DNA from: Lachnoclostridium sp. UBA903
Lineage (GTDB): Bacteria > Bacillota > Clostridia > Lachnospirales > Lachnospiraceae
Assembly (NCBI GenBank): GCA_002294045.1
Contig: DBEP01000027.1
Span: forward strand, 66,453 to 76,004
Direction of reading: 5' to 3'
Length of the DNA: 9,552 nt
Under the pieces are notes generated by a model that was not told the origin of the DNA, did no database searches, and saw nothing but the letters and a program-made list of their open reading frames with translations. Each line of letters begins with the position of its first letter. Within the stretch, counting starts at the first letter, position 1. This document shows, in pieces, positions 1 through 6,014 of the stretch. A program made the translations under genes and the position numbers.

Positions 1-15
1 TGGGAGCTTGCGGAC

Positions 16-43
16 ATGGTATAATATCGAAAGATATTATACC
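16..43 (+). promoter_or_regulatory. Extended -10 promoter overlapped by a perfect palindrome, upstream of the LacI-family gene
   Basis: TG-G-TATAAT at 17-25 is a consensus extended -10; the -35 would lie at or outside the window edge. The -10 sits inside a perfect inverted repeat, GGTATAATATC (18-28) and GATATTATACC (33-43), separated by GAAA. A start near position 32 would leave about 118 nt of leader before the regulator. An operator covering the -10 would block RNA polymerase, so autoregulation by the LacI-family protein is possible. However, the site lacks the central CpG typical of LacI operators. A near copy lies at the right edge of the window (9529-9552). The repeat is seen directly; the operator role is inferred. 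Confidence 0.5.
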
Positions 44-149
44 TGCGCCGAACAAAGTGAGTGCGCAACAACGCCGCAAGGTGGAGCAGCGGGAACAGGA
101 ACAGTAAAGAATGGCGTTAATTCTATTATTTAGACGGGGGTTCTTTTCA

Positions 150-1145
150 GTGGTTACCATAAAAGATGTTGCCAAGGATGCGGGTGTTTCAGTCGGCACC
201 GTATCAAAAGTACTGAATAATATTTATGTTACGGCGGTTAATAAGGAGAAGGTGGAACAGTCCATTAAGCGGTTGGGTTATCATGTGAATACCTATGCGA
301 GAGGCTTAAAAGCGCAGAGAACTAATACGGCGGCTATTATTGTACCCGATTTGATCAATCCTTTCTTTGCGCTGCTGGTAAATTATGTGGAGCAGGCATT
401 TTCAGAGATTAATTATAAATTATTGATATGTAATTCGCATTGTAAGAAAGAAAAAGAAATCGCTTATATTAATATGGCAAGACAAAATAAAGTGGATGGG
501 ATTATCAGCGTAACCTACAGTAACAGCGACGAATATTTAAGTGATGATTTACCCATTGTTTCAATTGACCGTCACTTTAAATCCAAGGTATGCTGCGTAT
601 CCAGCGACAATTACCGGGGAGGTAAGATGGCGGCGGAAATATTAATTGAAAAAGGCTGCACCAATATTGTTTATATCAGGACCGGCTCCAACATAAGCGG
701 TGAAACCTTAAAAAGAGGAAGCGGTTTTATGTATGCCTGTGAAAAGGCCGGGATTAATTACCGCTGCCTGGAATTCGGTGAAGAAACCACCATTGAAAGA
801 GACGGGGCAACCAAACGTAAGGTATACCGGTTTTTGGAACAGTCCCTGGACAGTGGTAAGTTTAAATATGACGGCATTTTTACAAGCTCTGATTCTTTAG
901 GACAGATTATTATTGAAAAGCTAAAGGAGATGGGGGTAAAAATACCCATGGATGTCCAGATAATCGGCTATGACGGGCTCAGGGCATTAAATGTAGGCGC
1001 CTATCAATTGTCCAGTATTGCACAGCCGGTTCAGGATATGGCAGTTACCTGTGTGAAGCATTTAATGCAGCTAATAAATAAAGAGCCGGCAGAAGACCTC
1101 ACAATCTTACCGGTTTCTTTCGTGGACGGCGGGACTACCAAATAA
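150..1145 (+). CDS. LacI-family transcriptional regulator
   Basis: This is a DNA-binding repressor/activator of the LacI/PurR family, 331 aa with a GTG start at 150. The N-terminus is the classic family helix-turn-helix (VTIKDVAKDAGVSVGTVSKV, residues 2-21), followed by a hinge helix around 47-56 (NTYARGLKAQ) and a periplasmic-binding-protein-like sensor domain to the end (TAAIIVPDLINPFFA near 60, DGIFTSSDSLGQ, IIGYDG, SSIAQP). An in-frame ATG at 111 would add 13 hydrophobic/basic residues not seen in the family, so the GTG is preferred even though its Shine-Dalgarno (GGGGG at 136-140, 9 nt away) is imperfect. The neighbouring genes run in the opposite direction and no sugar transporter or glycosidase is in view, so the effector and targets are unknown. 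The gene may regulate its own palindromic promoter or genes left of the window. Family assignment is firm; specificity is not. Confidence 0.93.
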   Translation: MVTIKDVAKDAGVSVGTVSKVLNNIYVTAVNKEKVEQSIKRLGYHVNTYARGLKAQRTNTAAIIVPDLINPFFALLVNYVEQAFSEINYKLLICNSHCKKEKEIAYINMARQNKVDGIISVTYSNSDEYLSDDLPIVSIDRHFKSKVCCVSSDNYRGGKMAAEILIEKGCTNIVYIRTGSNISGETLKRGSGFMYACEKAGINYRCLEFGEETTIERDGATKRKVYRFLEQSLDSGKFKYDGIFTSSDSLGQIIIEKLKEMGVKIPMDVQIIGYDGLRALNVGAYQLSSIAQPVQDMAVTCVKHLMQLINKEPAEDLTILPVSFVDGGTTK

Positions 1146-1216
1146 TAAATATGGTCCGTCTCCGGGGTATAAGGCTGGGGCTGCTGAAATTAGTCAAATT
1201 ACGTCCAATGAGATAA

Positions 1217-1277
1217 CCCCCCAGGGGGATGCACATGACGCTTGAGAGGAATTATGCCGCAAAGAGGCCAAGCGTCA
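1217..1277. repeat. Inverted repeats in the LacI/deacetylase convergent spacer
   Basis: The spacer holds a CCCCCC-A-GGGGG run (1217-1228) and a perfect 9-bp inverted repeat, TGACGCTTG (1236-1244) and CAAGCGTCA (1269-1277), with a 24-nt loop. Neither arm pair is followed by a U tract. They may form part of a compound terminator with the hairpin just downstream, or be a small intergenic element. Confidence 0.5.
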
Positions 1278-1281
1278 GCAT

Positions 1282-1309
1282 AGAGTTTGCAAAGCAAACT
1301 CTTTCTTAT
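1282..1309 (+). terminator. Rho-independent terminator of the LacI-family gene
   Basis: A perfect 9-bp stem AGAGTTTGC (1282-1290) / GCAAACTCT (1294-1302) with an AAA loop is followed on the plus strand by the T-rich run TTCTTATT. On the minus strand no U tract follows the stem, so it works mainly for rightward transcription. It touches the stop codon of the convergent deacetylase gene. Confidence 0.65.
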
Positions 1310-2214
1310 TAATCGGAAGAACTGTTTTTTTCTTCAATATATTTTAAGGTATTCAGTCCGCTCTTGATTAGTTTGTCAATGGGCTGATTATGGGAACGGC
1401 ATATTCTCTTTAAGCCGTACAGTGTTTCAGGGTCTTTGTTTATCAGGTTGACACCATAGGTGCAGGAAAGCGTTGCCTTAAAGCCTAATTTTTTTATGAT
1501 GCTTTCCGTCAGATCATTATATTTTCCGTAAGGATATGTAAAGGTGGTGGGGGTTTTATCCGTAACCGACATTATTTTATCCTGCAATGTGGTAATGTCT
1601 TCCGTTATGACTTCTTCGTAATGGGTGACGGATTCGTTTGCCATGGGATAGCACCCGTACCGTCCGTTGCGGATTTTATGTAAATTATAAGTATGGTTCT
1701 GGATTTCAACCAGGCCTGATTGATCCATTTCATACACATGGTCCCAGGTAATAACGGCATAATTAATATTATCATCAGATACCTTTGAATAATCGTCCGT
1801 ACTTTTTCCTACTATGGATAATACAATTTTGGAATTGTATTTTTTTAATAAAGGAAATACATTTTTATATATGCTGATATAGCCGTCGTCAAACGATAAG
1901 ATAATCGGATTCTTGGGTAATTCATTGCCATTATACACATAGTCAATCAATTGGGACATGGTTATTGTATTATAATTATTTTCGGATAGATATTTTAAGT
2001 CGCTTTCAAATTCATATGGACTGATAACATCTTTGCCCAGATTGCTGTTTTTAACCTGATGATACATGATGATTGGTACACATACGGCCTGATTACTGGA
2101 AGATACGGCATAAATGTCGATTAAATTCCTTGCAATAGATATAGCCGGCAGTATAAAAGCTACAACCAGCAGAAATATTTTCAAATTATGTTTATACTTT
2201 ATACCCTTATACAT
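1309..2214 (-). CDS. Membrane-anchored polysaccharide deacetylase (CE4/NodB family)
   Basis: This 301-aa enzyme is predicted to remove N-acetyl groups from a cell-surface or peptidoglycan polymer outside the membrane. Residues 11-30 form one uncleaved signal-anchor helix. The catalytic domain begins near PIIMYHQV (47-54). It has the metal/base motif LSFDDGY (106-112), a histidine motif HTYNLH (174-179; one residue longer between the histidines than the classic H(S/T)xxH), and a TYPYGKYN substrate/metal loop (226-233). The overall layout, with SPYEFESDLKYL near 65-76 before the motif-1 Asp pair, resembles the PgaB/IcaB-like branch rather than PdaA. It lies 101 bp downstream of the aspartase gene on the same strand, but a possible own -10 (minus-strand TATAAT at 2251-2246) suggests separate transcription. 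Upstream of the ATG at 2214 is a purine-rich but weak ribosome site (AAGTGGAATTAA). The substrate cannot be read from the sequence. Confidence 0.88.
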   Translation of the reverse strand: MYKGIKYKHNLKIFLLVVAFILPAISIARNLIDIYAVSSSNQAVCVPIIMYHQVKNSNLGKDVISPYEFESDLKYLSENNYNTITMSQLIDYVYNGNELPKNPIILSFDDGYISIYKNVFPLLKKYNSKIVLSIVGKSTDDYSKVSDDNINYAVITWDHVYEMDQSGLVEIQNHTYNLHKIRNGRYGCYPMANESVTHYEEVITEDITTLQDKIMSVTDKTPTTFTYPYGKYNDLTESIIKKLGFKATLSCTYGVNLINKDPETLYGLKRICRSHNQPIDKLIKSGLNTLKYIEEKNSSSD

Positions 2215-2245
2215 TTAATTCCACTTCAATTTTTTCATTTATAGA

Positions 2246-2281
2246 ATTATATGTCAAAAAGGCGTGTACTTAGCCTGTCAA
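2246..2281 (-). promoter_or_regulatory. Possible promoter elements for the deacetylase gene; weak end structure for the aspartase gene
   Basis: On the minus strand there is an exact TATAAT (2251-2246) and two TTGACA hexamers (2257-2252 and 2281-2276). Neither hexamer has proper spacing to the -10: one abuts it and the other is 24 nt away. A 4-bp stem AGGC/GCCT (2276-2273, 2263-2260) followed by a T run could be a weak terminator for the upstream lyase gene. This is a plausible regulatory spacer, but the exact assignment is uncertain. Confidence 0.3.
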
Positions 2282-2315
2282 TCCATAATTTATTTATTTT
2301 TATTTGATATAAGGT

Positions 2316-3632
2316 TTATTCCGAAAGCATATCCCCCAGTATACGTTTTGCCTTTACCGTATTGTCACCGCATTGCTCCAGAACAAGACTGACGGCATCA
2401 TAACCCAGCTTGGCGGCATATTCGGCGGCAAAGGCATAGGAAGAATCAAGCAGCATTCTGCACTTTTCCGTATTTGGTTCAATGCCCTCAATACACTTTT
2501 CCCTGAATAATTTTACGGAATGCCGCAATAAATCCAGGCTTTCCAGCAGTGAATCCGCAATAAGGGGCAGAAATGCATTGAGTTCAAATTCACCATGGGC
2601 AGCTGCCGCAGAAATGGCATAATCGTTTGCCATAACACGCATGGATACCTGCATAACCATTTCCGGAATCACGGGATTTATCTTTCCCGGCATAATAGTA
2701 CTGCCAAGCTGCATGGGTTTTAACCTTATTTCACCGATGGCATTGGAATTCATAAGGCGCAGGTCATTGGCAATCTTCATCAAATTAACAGCCAGGGCTT
2801 TCAGTAAGCCGGATACTTCAACAAAAACATCGTTGTTCTGGGTTATATCCAGAGGGTATTCCGAAACGGCAAGCCCTATGCCGGTTAAGCTTCTCAGGGA
2901 TTCGATAATACCAAAGCGGTACTGTCTGTCCGCATTGGTTCCGGTTCCGATGGCAGTACCGCCGATATTGACCTGGCGCAGCCGTTCTTCTATTTTATAA
3001 AGACGCCACCGGTCACGGGCAATTGCCTGTGCGTAAGCCCCGAACTCACCGCCCAGTGTAACGGGAACGGCATCCATAAGCTCCGTCCGTCCGGTTTTAT
3101 TTATCGCTTCCCATTCGTTTTCCTTTTTCTGGAGCGTTTCCTGGAGTTTTGCACATTCTTCGCTTAAAATCCTTAAGGCATCAATGGCAGCTATACGCAA
3201 TGCCGTAGGATAAACATCATTGGTGGACTGTCCCCGGTTTATATCATCCAGCGGATGAATGACAGCATAAGAACCGGGGGGATGTCCCAGCTGCTGCAAT
3301 GCAAGGTTGGCTATTACCTCATTTACATTCATGTTAGTTGAAGTTCCGGCTCCGCCCTGCAGGGACGCTGTAATAAACTGGTCATCTGCCCCGCCTGCCA
3401 GGATGCGGTCGCAGGCACTTATGACTGACGGGTATATTTCCTTTTCATCGGCATTGGTATGGATATAAGTAATTGCCGCCGCTTTTTTGATTTTAACAAT
3501 GGAATAAATAAGATGAAGATTGGTTGTTTTATGATTTAATTTAAAATTCTCATAGGCCCGTTTCGTCTGTAACCCGTACAATTCACTATCATTAAGTTCT
3601 AACCCGCCTAATTTATCGGATTCTTTTCTCAT
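2316..3632 (-). CDS. aspA: Aspartate ammonia-lyase-like enzyme (aspartase/fumarase superfamily), neighbour of hydF
   Basis: It is predicted to convert L-aspartate reversibly to fumarate and ammonia in the cytoplasm. Counting from the chosen start (438 aa), it carries GAGTSTNMNVNEV (94-106), NRGQSTNDVYP (132-142), TGRTELMDAVPVTLGGEFGAY (from about 180), GGTAIGTGTN (224-233) and the superfamily signature GSTIMPGKINPVIPE (310-324) with its mobile catalytic loop. It is about 35-40 residues shorter than typical aspartases (E. coli and B. subtilis enzymes are about 475 aa), mostly at the C-terminus. The start MRKESDKL at 3632 is chosen over an ATG at 3644 for two reasons: family members begin here, and GGGTG lies 5 nt upstream, whereas the earlier ATG is crowded by a palindrome. 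The gene follows hydF on the same strand, an association I recall in other anaerobes. Fumarase or another lyase of the superfamily is the alternative, but the motifs favour aspartase. Confidence 0.87.
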   Translation of the reverse strand: MRKESDKLGGLELNDSELYGLQTKRAYENFKLNHKTTNLHLIYSIVKIKKAAAITYIHTNADEKEIYPSVISACDRILAGGADDQFITASLQGGAGTSTNMNVNEVIANLALQQLGHPPGSYAVIHPLDDINRGQSTNDVYPTALRIAAIDALRILSEECAKLQETLQKKENEWEAINKTGRTELMDAVPVTLGGEFGAYAQAIARDRWRLYKIEERLRQVNIGGTAIGTGTNADRQYRFGIIESLRSLTGIGLAVSEYPLDITQNNDVFVEVSGLLKALAVNLMKIANDLRLMNSNAIGEIRLKPMQLGSTIMPGKINPVIPEMVMQVSMRVMANDYAISAAAAHGEFELNAFLPLIADSLLESLDLLRHSVKLFREKCIEGIEPNTEKCRMLLDSSYAFAAEYAAKLGYDAVSLVLEQCGDNTVKAKRILGDMLSE

Positions 3633-3648
3633 ATTAACACCCATTGCA

Positions 3649-3674
3649 TATCACATCTGCTTGCAGATGTGATA
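3649..3674 (-). repeat. Perfect palindrome just upstream of the aspartase start
   Basis: The 12-nt arms TATCACATCTGC (3649-3660) and GCAGATGTGATA (3663-3674) are perfect inverted copies separated by TT. The palindrome ends 16 nt before the ATG at 3632. It could be a repressor operator or, as RNA, a hairpin that affects ribosome access. The TCACA/TGTGA order is the reverse of a CRP site. Confidence 0.6.
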
Positions 3675-3679
3675 CTGCC

Positions 3680-3745
3680 AAAAATAAAAAGGTTGAAAGA
3701 CTCAATATTCGGCAGACCTTTCTAAATTTAAATTTTCTTTCAACC
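3680..3745 (-). terminator. Terminator-like hairpin in the aspartase leader (possible attenuator, or hydF terminator)
   Basis: On the minus strand GGTTGAAAGA (3745-3736) pairs perfectly with TCTTTCAACC (3700-3691), with a 35-nt loop, and is followed at once by TTTTTATTTTT (3690-3680). Two competing pairings are visible: TTCGG (3748-3744) with CCGAA (3712-3708), and CTGCC (3715-3711) with GGCAG (3679-3675). These would overlap or span parts of the terminator. It may simply end hydF transcription, or act as a conditional attenuator if the aspartase gene has a promoter near 3770. Confidence 0.55.
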
Positions 3746-3764
3746 GAACTCCATTCCGATGCTT

Positions 3765-3770
3765 TTTATA
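3765..3770 (-). promoter_or_regulatory. Candidate -10 element for the aspartase gene
   Basis: The minus strand reads TATAAA at 3770-3765 in an AT-rich stretch. No good -35 is present at 16-18 nt. If it is used, transcription would start near 3757 and the RNA would carry both the U-tailed hairpin and the start-proximal palindrome. Confidence 0.25.
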
Positions 3771-3803
3771 CAAACATCAAATTATTGCATAAGATTGGGG
3801 CGT

Positions 3804-3871
3804 CCAGCCCGGCACAAGCAGTTTTCAAACACACTCCAGGGCGTGTCTGAAAACTGCCTGTGCCGGGCTGG
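3804..3871 (-). repeat. Long GC-rich hairpin directly downstream of hydF
   Basis: Two 29-nt arms (3804-3832 and 3843-3871) match as inverted copies at 27 of 29 positions around a 10-nt loop. Both exceptions are A opposite C on the plus strand, which become U-G wobble pairs in the minus-strand RNA. The stem is therefore continuous only in the hydF-sense transcript. The outer arm begins 9 nt after the hydF stop codon. No U tract follows, so it looks like an RNA-protecting or processing stem, or a dispersed intergenic repeat, more than a canonical terminator. Confidence 0.75.
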
Positions 3872-3879
3872 CTGTTCCA

Positions 3880-5103
3880 TTATTCCTCTGTTTCAGCGAT
3901 TTCCTCAAGTGCTGCTTCAAGATGAGGAAAAATTCTCAGGCTGCGTTTTAGAATCCCCTGCATATAGGCTATGGTTACGCCGTAATTTGTAATGGGTATG
4001 CCCTGTTTGACGGCATGTTTCATACGGTAGCGTACTTCACGCTCGTTCAGCATACAGCCGCCGCAGTGGATAATCAGCTTGTAAGAGGAAAGCTCCTCCG
4101 GAAATTCCGTACCGGATGTAAATTCAAAAGTTATATTTTTACCCGTGTAGTTTTTCAGCCAGCGGGGAATTTTAACCGTACCGATGTCATCACATTGGCG
4201 GTGGTGGGTACAGCCTTCTGAAATCAATACCTTATCATTGTCCTTAAGTTTCTCCACGGCAGCAACTCCTTTTACCGCGGTATCCAGCAGTCCTTTGTAC
4301 CGTGCCATTAAGATGGAAAAGGAGGTAAGCGGTATATGCTGCGGGGTATCGGCAGACACCTTTGCAAAAACCTGGCTGTCGGTAATAACCATTGACGGCT
4401 CTTTGCCTAGACTGGTAAGGGTGTCTTTAAATTCGTATTCCTTTACTACGATTGCGGTTGCGTCGGCTTCCAGAATATCGCGTATGGTCTGCTGCTGGGG
4501 CAGAATCAGCCTTCCCTTTGGCGCAGCCTTATCTATGGGGGTAACCAGTACGACAAAGTCCGACGGATGAAGCAAATCACCGACGATTTTCAGTTTTTCA
4601 TCGTCAGCTGAAGTCAAATGCGCAATCTTTTCTTTTAATTCCTGTATACCGGCTAATTGTTCCGCACTGACATACATTTCATTCGTACCTGCCGCTGGAA
4701 CCGTATTAAGTAAATCAACTTTGTTGTAAACGATTAGATAGGGAACTTCCCTGGTAATAAAAGCATTTACAAGTTCAAAGTCGGTATCCTGCATTCCCTC
4801 TGCGGCATCTACGGCCAGCACCGCAATATCGGTTTTGTTTAGCACCTGTTTCGCCTTTTTTACCCGAAGCGCTCCAAGCCCTCCTTCATCGTCAATACCC
4901 GGCGTATCGATTATCATTACCGGTCCCAGGGGCAGTAATTCCATTGCTTTATAAACCGGGTCCGTTGTGGTTCCTTTTACGTCGGAAACAACGGCCAGGG
5001 CTTGTCCTGTAACCGCATTTACCAAGCTTGATTTACCGGCGTTTCTCCTGCCGAAAAAACCGATATGTATTCTGTTTGCAGATGGGGTTTCATTAAGTCC
5101 CAT
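3880..5103 (-). CDS. hydF: [FeFe]-hydrogenase H-cluster maturation GTPase HydF
   Basis: HydF is the scaffold/carrier that receives the 2Fe precursor made with HydE and HydG and delivers it to apo-[FeFe]-hydrogenase. The 407-aa protein has an N-terminal Ras-like GTPase domain: P-loop GRRNAGKS (18-25), TTT switch I (45-47), DTPG (66-69) and NKVD (127-130). A dimerisation domain and a C-terminal FeS-binding domain follow. The FeS domain carries the family signature CxHx(n)HCxxC: Cys298, His300, then His346-Cys347 and Cys350, with 45 residues between, in the usual range. All cluster ligands are present, so it should be functional. The ATG at 5103 is chosen because GGGAGG lies 7 nt upstream; the frame extends further only to a TTG. 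It follows eamA by 63 nt with no clear terminator between, and precedes the aspartase-like gene. HydE, HydG and the hydrogenase are outside the window. Confidence 0.96.
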   Translation of the reverse strand: MGLNETPSANRIHIGFFGRRNAGKSSLVNAVTGQALAVVSDVKGTTTDPVYKAMELLPLGPVMIIDTPGIDDEGGLGALRVKKAKQVLNKTDIAVLAVDAAEGMQDTDFELVNAFITREVPYLIVYNKVDLLNTVPAAGTNEMYVSAEQLAGIQELKEKIAHLTSADDEKLKIVGDLLHPSDFVVLVTPIDKAAPKGRLILPQQQTIRDILEADATAIVVKEYEFKDTLTSLGKEPSMVITDSQVFAKVSADTPQHIPLTSFSILMARYKGLLDTAVKGVAAVEKLKDNDKVLISEGCTHHRQCDDIGTVKIPRWLKNYTGKNITFEFTSGTEFPEELSSYKLIIHCGGCMLNEREVRYRMKHAVKQGIPITNYGVTIAYMQGILKRSLRIFPHLEAALEEIAETEE

Positions 5104-5166
5104 AGCTATACCTCCCAATATATAATCGTTACTTTCCTTTCAGGCCGGATATTCTTTCCTGTAAGG

Positions 5167-5583
5167 TTATTTTAATATCAAGATAAAGGTACCAATTGTT
5201 ATAAACAAACCGCCTATTACCGTTTTAAAGGTTACGGCTTCCTTCAGGATGACAAAAGCCAGTAGCATACTGATAACCACACTGAACTTATCCACAGGCA
5301 CTACTTTGGATGCATCCCCTAACTGCAGGGCTTTGTAATAAAAAAGCCAGCTAAGGCCGGTGGCAATACCCGATAAACCTAAGAAAACCCAGCTTTTTGT
5401 ACCAATATTGGCAATCTCGTTTTGTTTACCGGTCATAAAGACGATACCCCAGGCCATAATTAATACGACTAAGGTACGTATTGCCGTAGCCAGGTTGGAA
5501 TTCACTTTCTCAATACCAATTTTGGCTAATATGGATGTAAGTGCGGCAAATACTGCCGAAAGCATTGCATAAAAAATCCACAT
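5167..5583 (-). CDS. Single-domain EamA/DMT-superfamily transporter
   Basis: This is a small inner-membrane protein of 138 aa with five hydrophobic segments (roughly residues 1-20, 31-51, 62-86, 92-112 and 116-137). It matches one EamA repeat of the drug/metabolite transporter superfamily: AKIGIEKVNSNLATAIRT near the N-terminus, SWLFYYKALQLGDASKVVPVDK around 77-98, and a final ILKEAVTFKTVIGGLFITIG segment. Most superfamily members have two such repeats (about 300 aa). Single-repeat members are known and are thought to work as dimers, so this is a complete gene rather than a fragment. AAAGGAG sits 4 nt before the ATG. The gene lies upstream of hydF on the same strand and may be co-transcribed with it. 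The substrate is unknown; nothing in the sequence ties it to hydrogenase maturation except position. Confidence 0.85.
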   Translation of the reverse strand: MWIFYAMLSAVFAALTSILAKIGIEKVNSNLATAIRTLVVLIMAWGIVFMTGKQNEIANIGTKSWVFLGLSGIATGLSWLFYYKALQLGDASKVVPVDKFSVVISMLLAFVILKEAVTFKTVIGGLFITIGTFILILK

Positions 5584-5597
5584 GACGACTCCTTTCC

Positions 5598-5676
5598 CCG
5601 GTTAAATTACGGCAGTGATGCCGGAATCCTTCCCGGCCCGGCCTATAACGCCCCATCCTTTTCCAGTTTTAACCGG
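5598..5676 (-). repeat. 9-bp inverted repeat enclosing a structured leader before eamA
   Basis: CCGGTTAAA (5598-5606) and TTTAACCGG (5668-5676) are perfect inverted copies 61 nt apart. The enclosed segment is GC-rich and contains further short pairings on the minus strand, including CGGC/GCCG and an imperfect CCGGGAA/TTCCGG stem. The two arms bracket almost exactly the short ORF described separately. It may be a cis-acting RNA element for eamA, but it matches no riboswitch I recognise. Confidence 0.4.
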
Positions 5677-5679
5677 CAT
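5602..5679 (-). CDS. Possible 25-aa glycine-rich leader ORF before eamA
   Basis: This is a short ORF with an ATG at 5679 and a TAA at 5602-5604, preceded by a strong ribosome site (GGCAGGAG at 5694-5687, 7 nt spacing). The predicted peptide begins MPVKTGKGWG, has six glycines, four basic residues and a hydrophobic end, and resembles no family I know. It ends 18 nt before the eamA start, so translation could influence eamA. Its interior is also structured, so the start signal may be coincidental and the region a non-coding leader. The good Shine-Dalgarno is the main support. Confidence 0.35.
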   Translation of the reverse strand: MPVKTGKGWGVIGRAGKDSGITAVI

Positions 5680-5718
5680 AATTATTCTCCTGCCTAAAAA
5701 TACAAAATCCTGACCTTT

Positions 5719-5747
5719 ATTTTAATACATTTTTGGTCATATGAAAA
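5719..5747 (-). promoter_or_regulatory. Candidate promoter for eamA (minus strand)
   Basis: The minus strand reads TTTTCA (5747-5742), a 17-nt spacer, then TAAAAT (5724-5719): four and five matches to consensus. A 5-bp inverted repeat TGACC/GGTCA (5711-5715, 5735-5739) brackets the -10 and could be an operator. It would drive the short ORF, eamA and possibly hydF, back to back with the strong promoter at 5801. Confidence 0.35.
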
Positions 5748-5800
5748 GTAAATTTATATATTAATCCGGGAAAACTCAAGAATAAACCGTTTGTTATGAT

Positions 5801-5829
5801 TTGACAAGTTATGCTGGCAATCATATAAT
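5801..5829 (+). promoter_or_regulatory. Consensus sigma-A promoter for the reductase transcript
   Basis: TTGACA at 5801-5806 and TATAAT at 5824-5829 are both exact matches to consensus with the ideal 17-nt spacer. Transcription should begin near 5836, giving a leader of about 180 nt before the reductase ATG at 6015. That leader contains the 26-codon ORF and a near-direct repeat of AGGTTTA (5868-5874 and 5888-5894). Confidence 0.9.
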
Positions 5830-5931
5830 AATTACTATGTTATATATATATTTTCAAAGGAAACAGCAGGTTTAAGATGCCTTTAACAGGTTTATGACCG
5901 GCAGTTGAAAAAAATATAAATTAGGGAAAGG

Positions 5932-6012
5932 ATGCCACCGTATTATTCTTTCAATCATAAATATTTGTGGCGGCAGTACATCTTTTTATGGTGTGTCATG
6001 CAATGGGTGTAA
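5932..6012 (+). CDS. Possible aromatic-rich 26-aa leader peptide before the reductase
   Basis: This ORF runs from an ATG at 5932 to a TAA at 6010-6012 and is preceded by AGGGAAAGG, giving a usable ribosome site. Nine of the 26 residues are aromatic (four Tyr, three Trp, two Phe), and it ends in MQWV. The stop is only 2 nt before the reductase ATG, which itself has a poor Shine-Dalgarno. This layout would allow translational coupling. A leader-peptide control by aromatic amino acids is conceivable, but no terminator/antiterminator pair was found in this leader. It matches no known family. Chance occurrence of so short an ORF cannot be excluded. Confidence 0.4.
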   Translation: MPPYYSFNHKYLWRQYIFLWCVMQWV

Positions 6013-6014
6013 TC

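Noticed and set aside
2..133. Open frames at the left edge that could be the 3' end of an upstream gene (one ending at TAA 105-107, another at TAG 131-133)
   Set aside because: Two different frames are open over the same short GC-richer stretch, neither translation is recognisable, and the region holds a promoter-like palindrome that recurs at the right edge. Real coding cannot be supported.
111..149. ATG at 111 as start of the LacI-family protein
   Set aside because: It adds 13 residues ahead of the canonical VTIKDVA start of the helix-turn-helix; the GTG at 150 fits the family.
2641..3000. 119-codon plus-strand open frame
   Set aside because: It lies antisense inside the well-supported aspartase gene and its translation resembles no protein; it is a shadow frame.
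3649..3674. CRP/FNR-type binding site
   Set aside because: The half-sites are in the order TCACA...TGTGA, the reverse of the CRP consensus, and the spacing does not fit.
5167..5583. EamA transporter as a truncated pseudogene
   Set aside because: The ORF has a good ribosome site, a complete one-repeat topology and a normal end; single-repeat family members exist.
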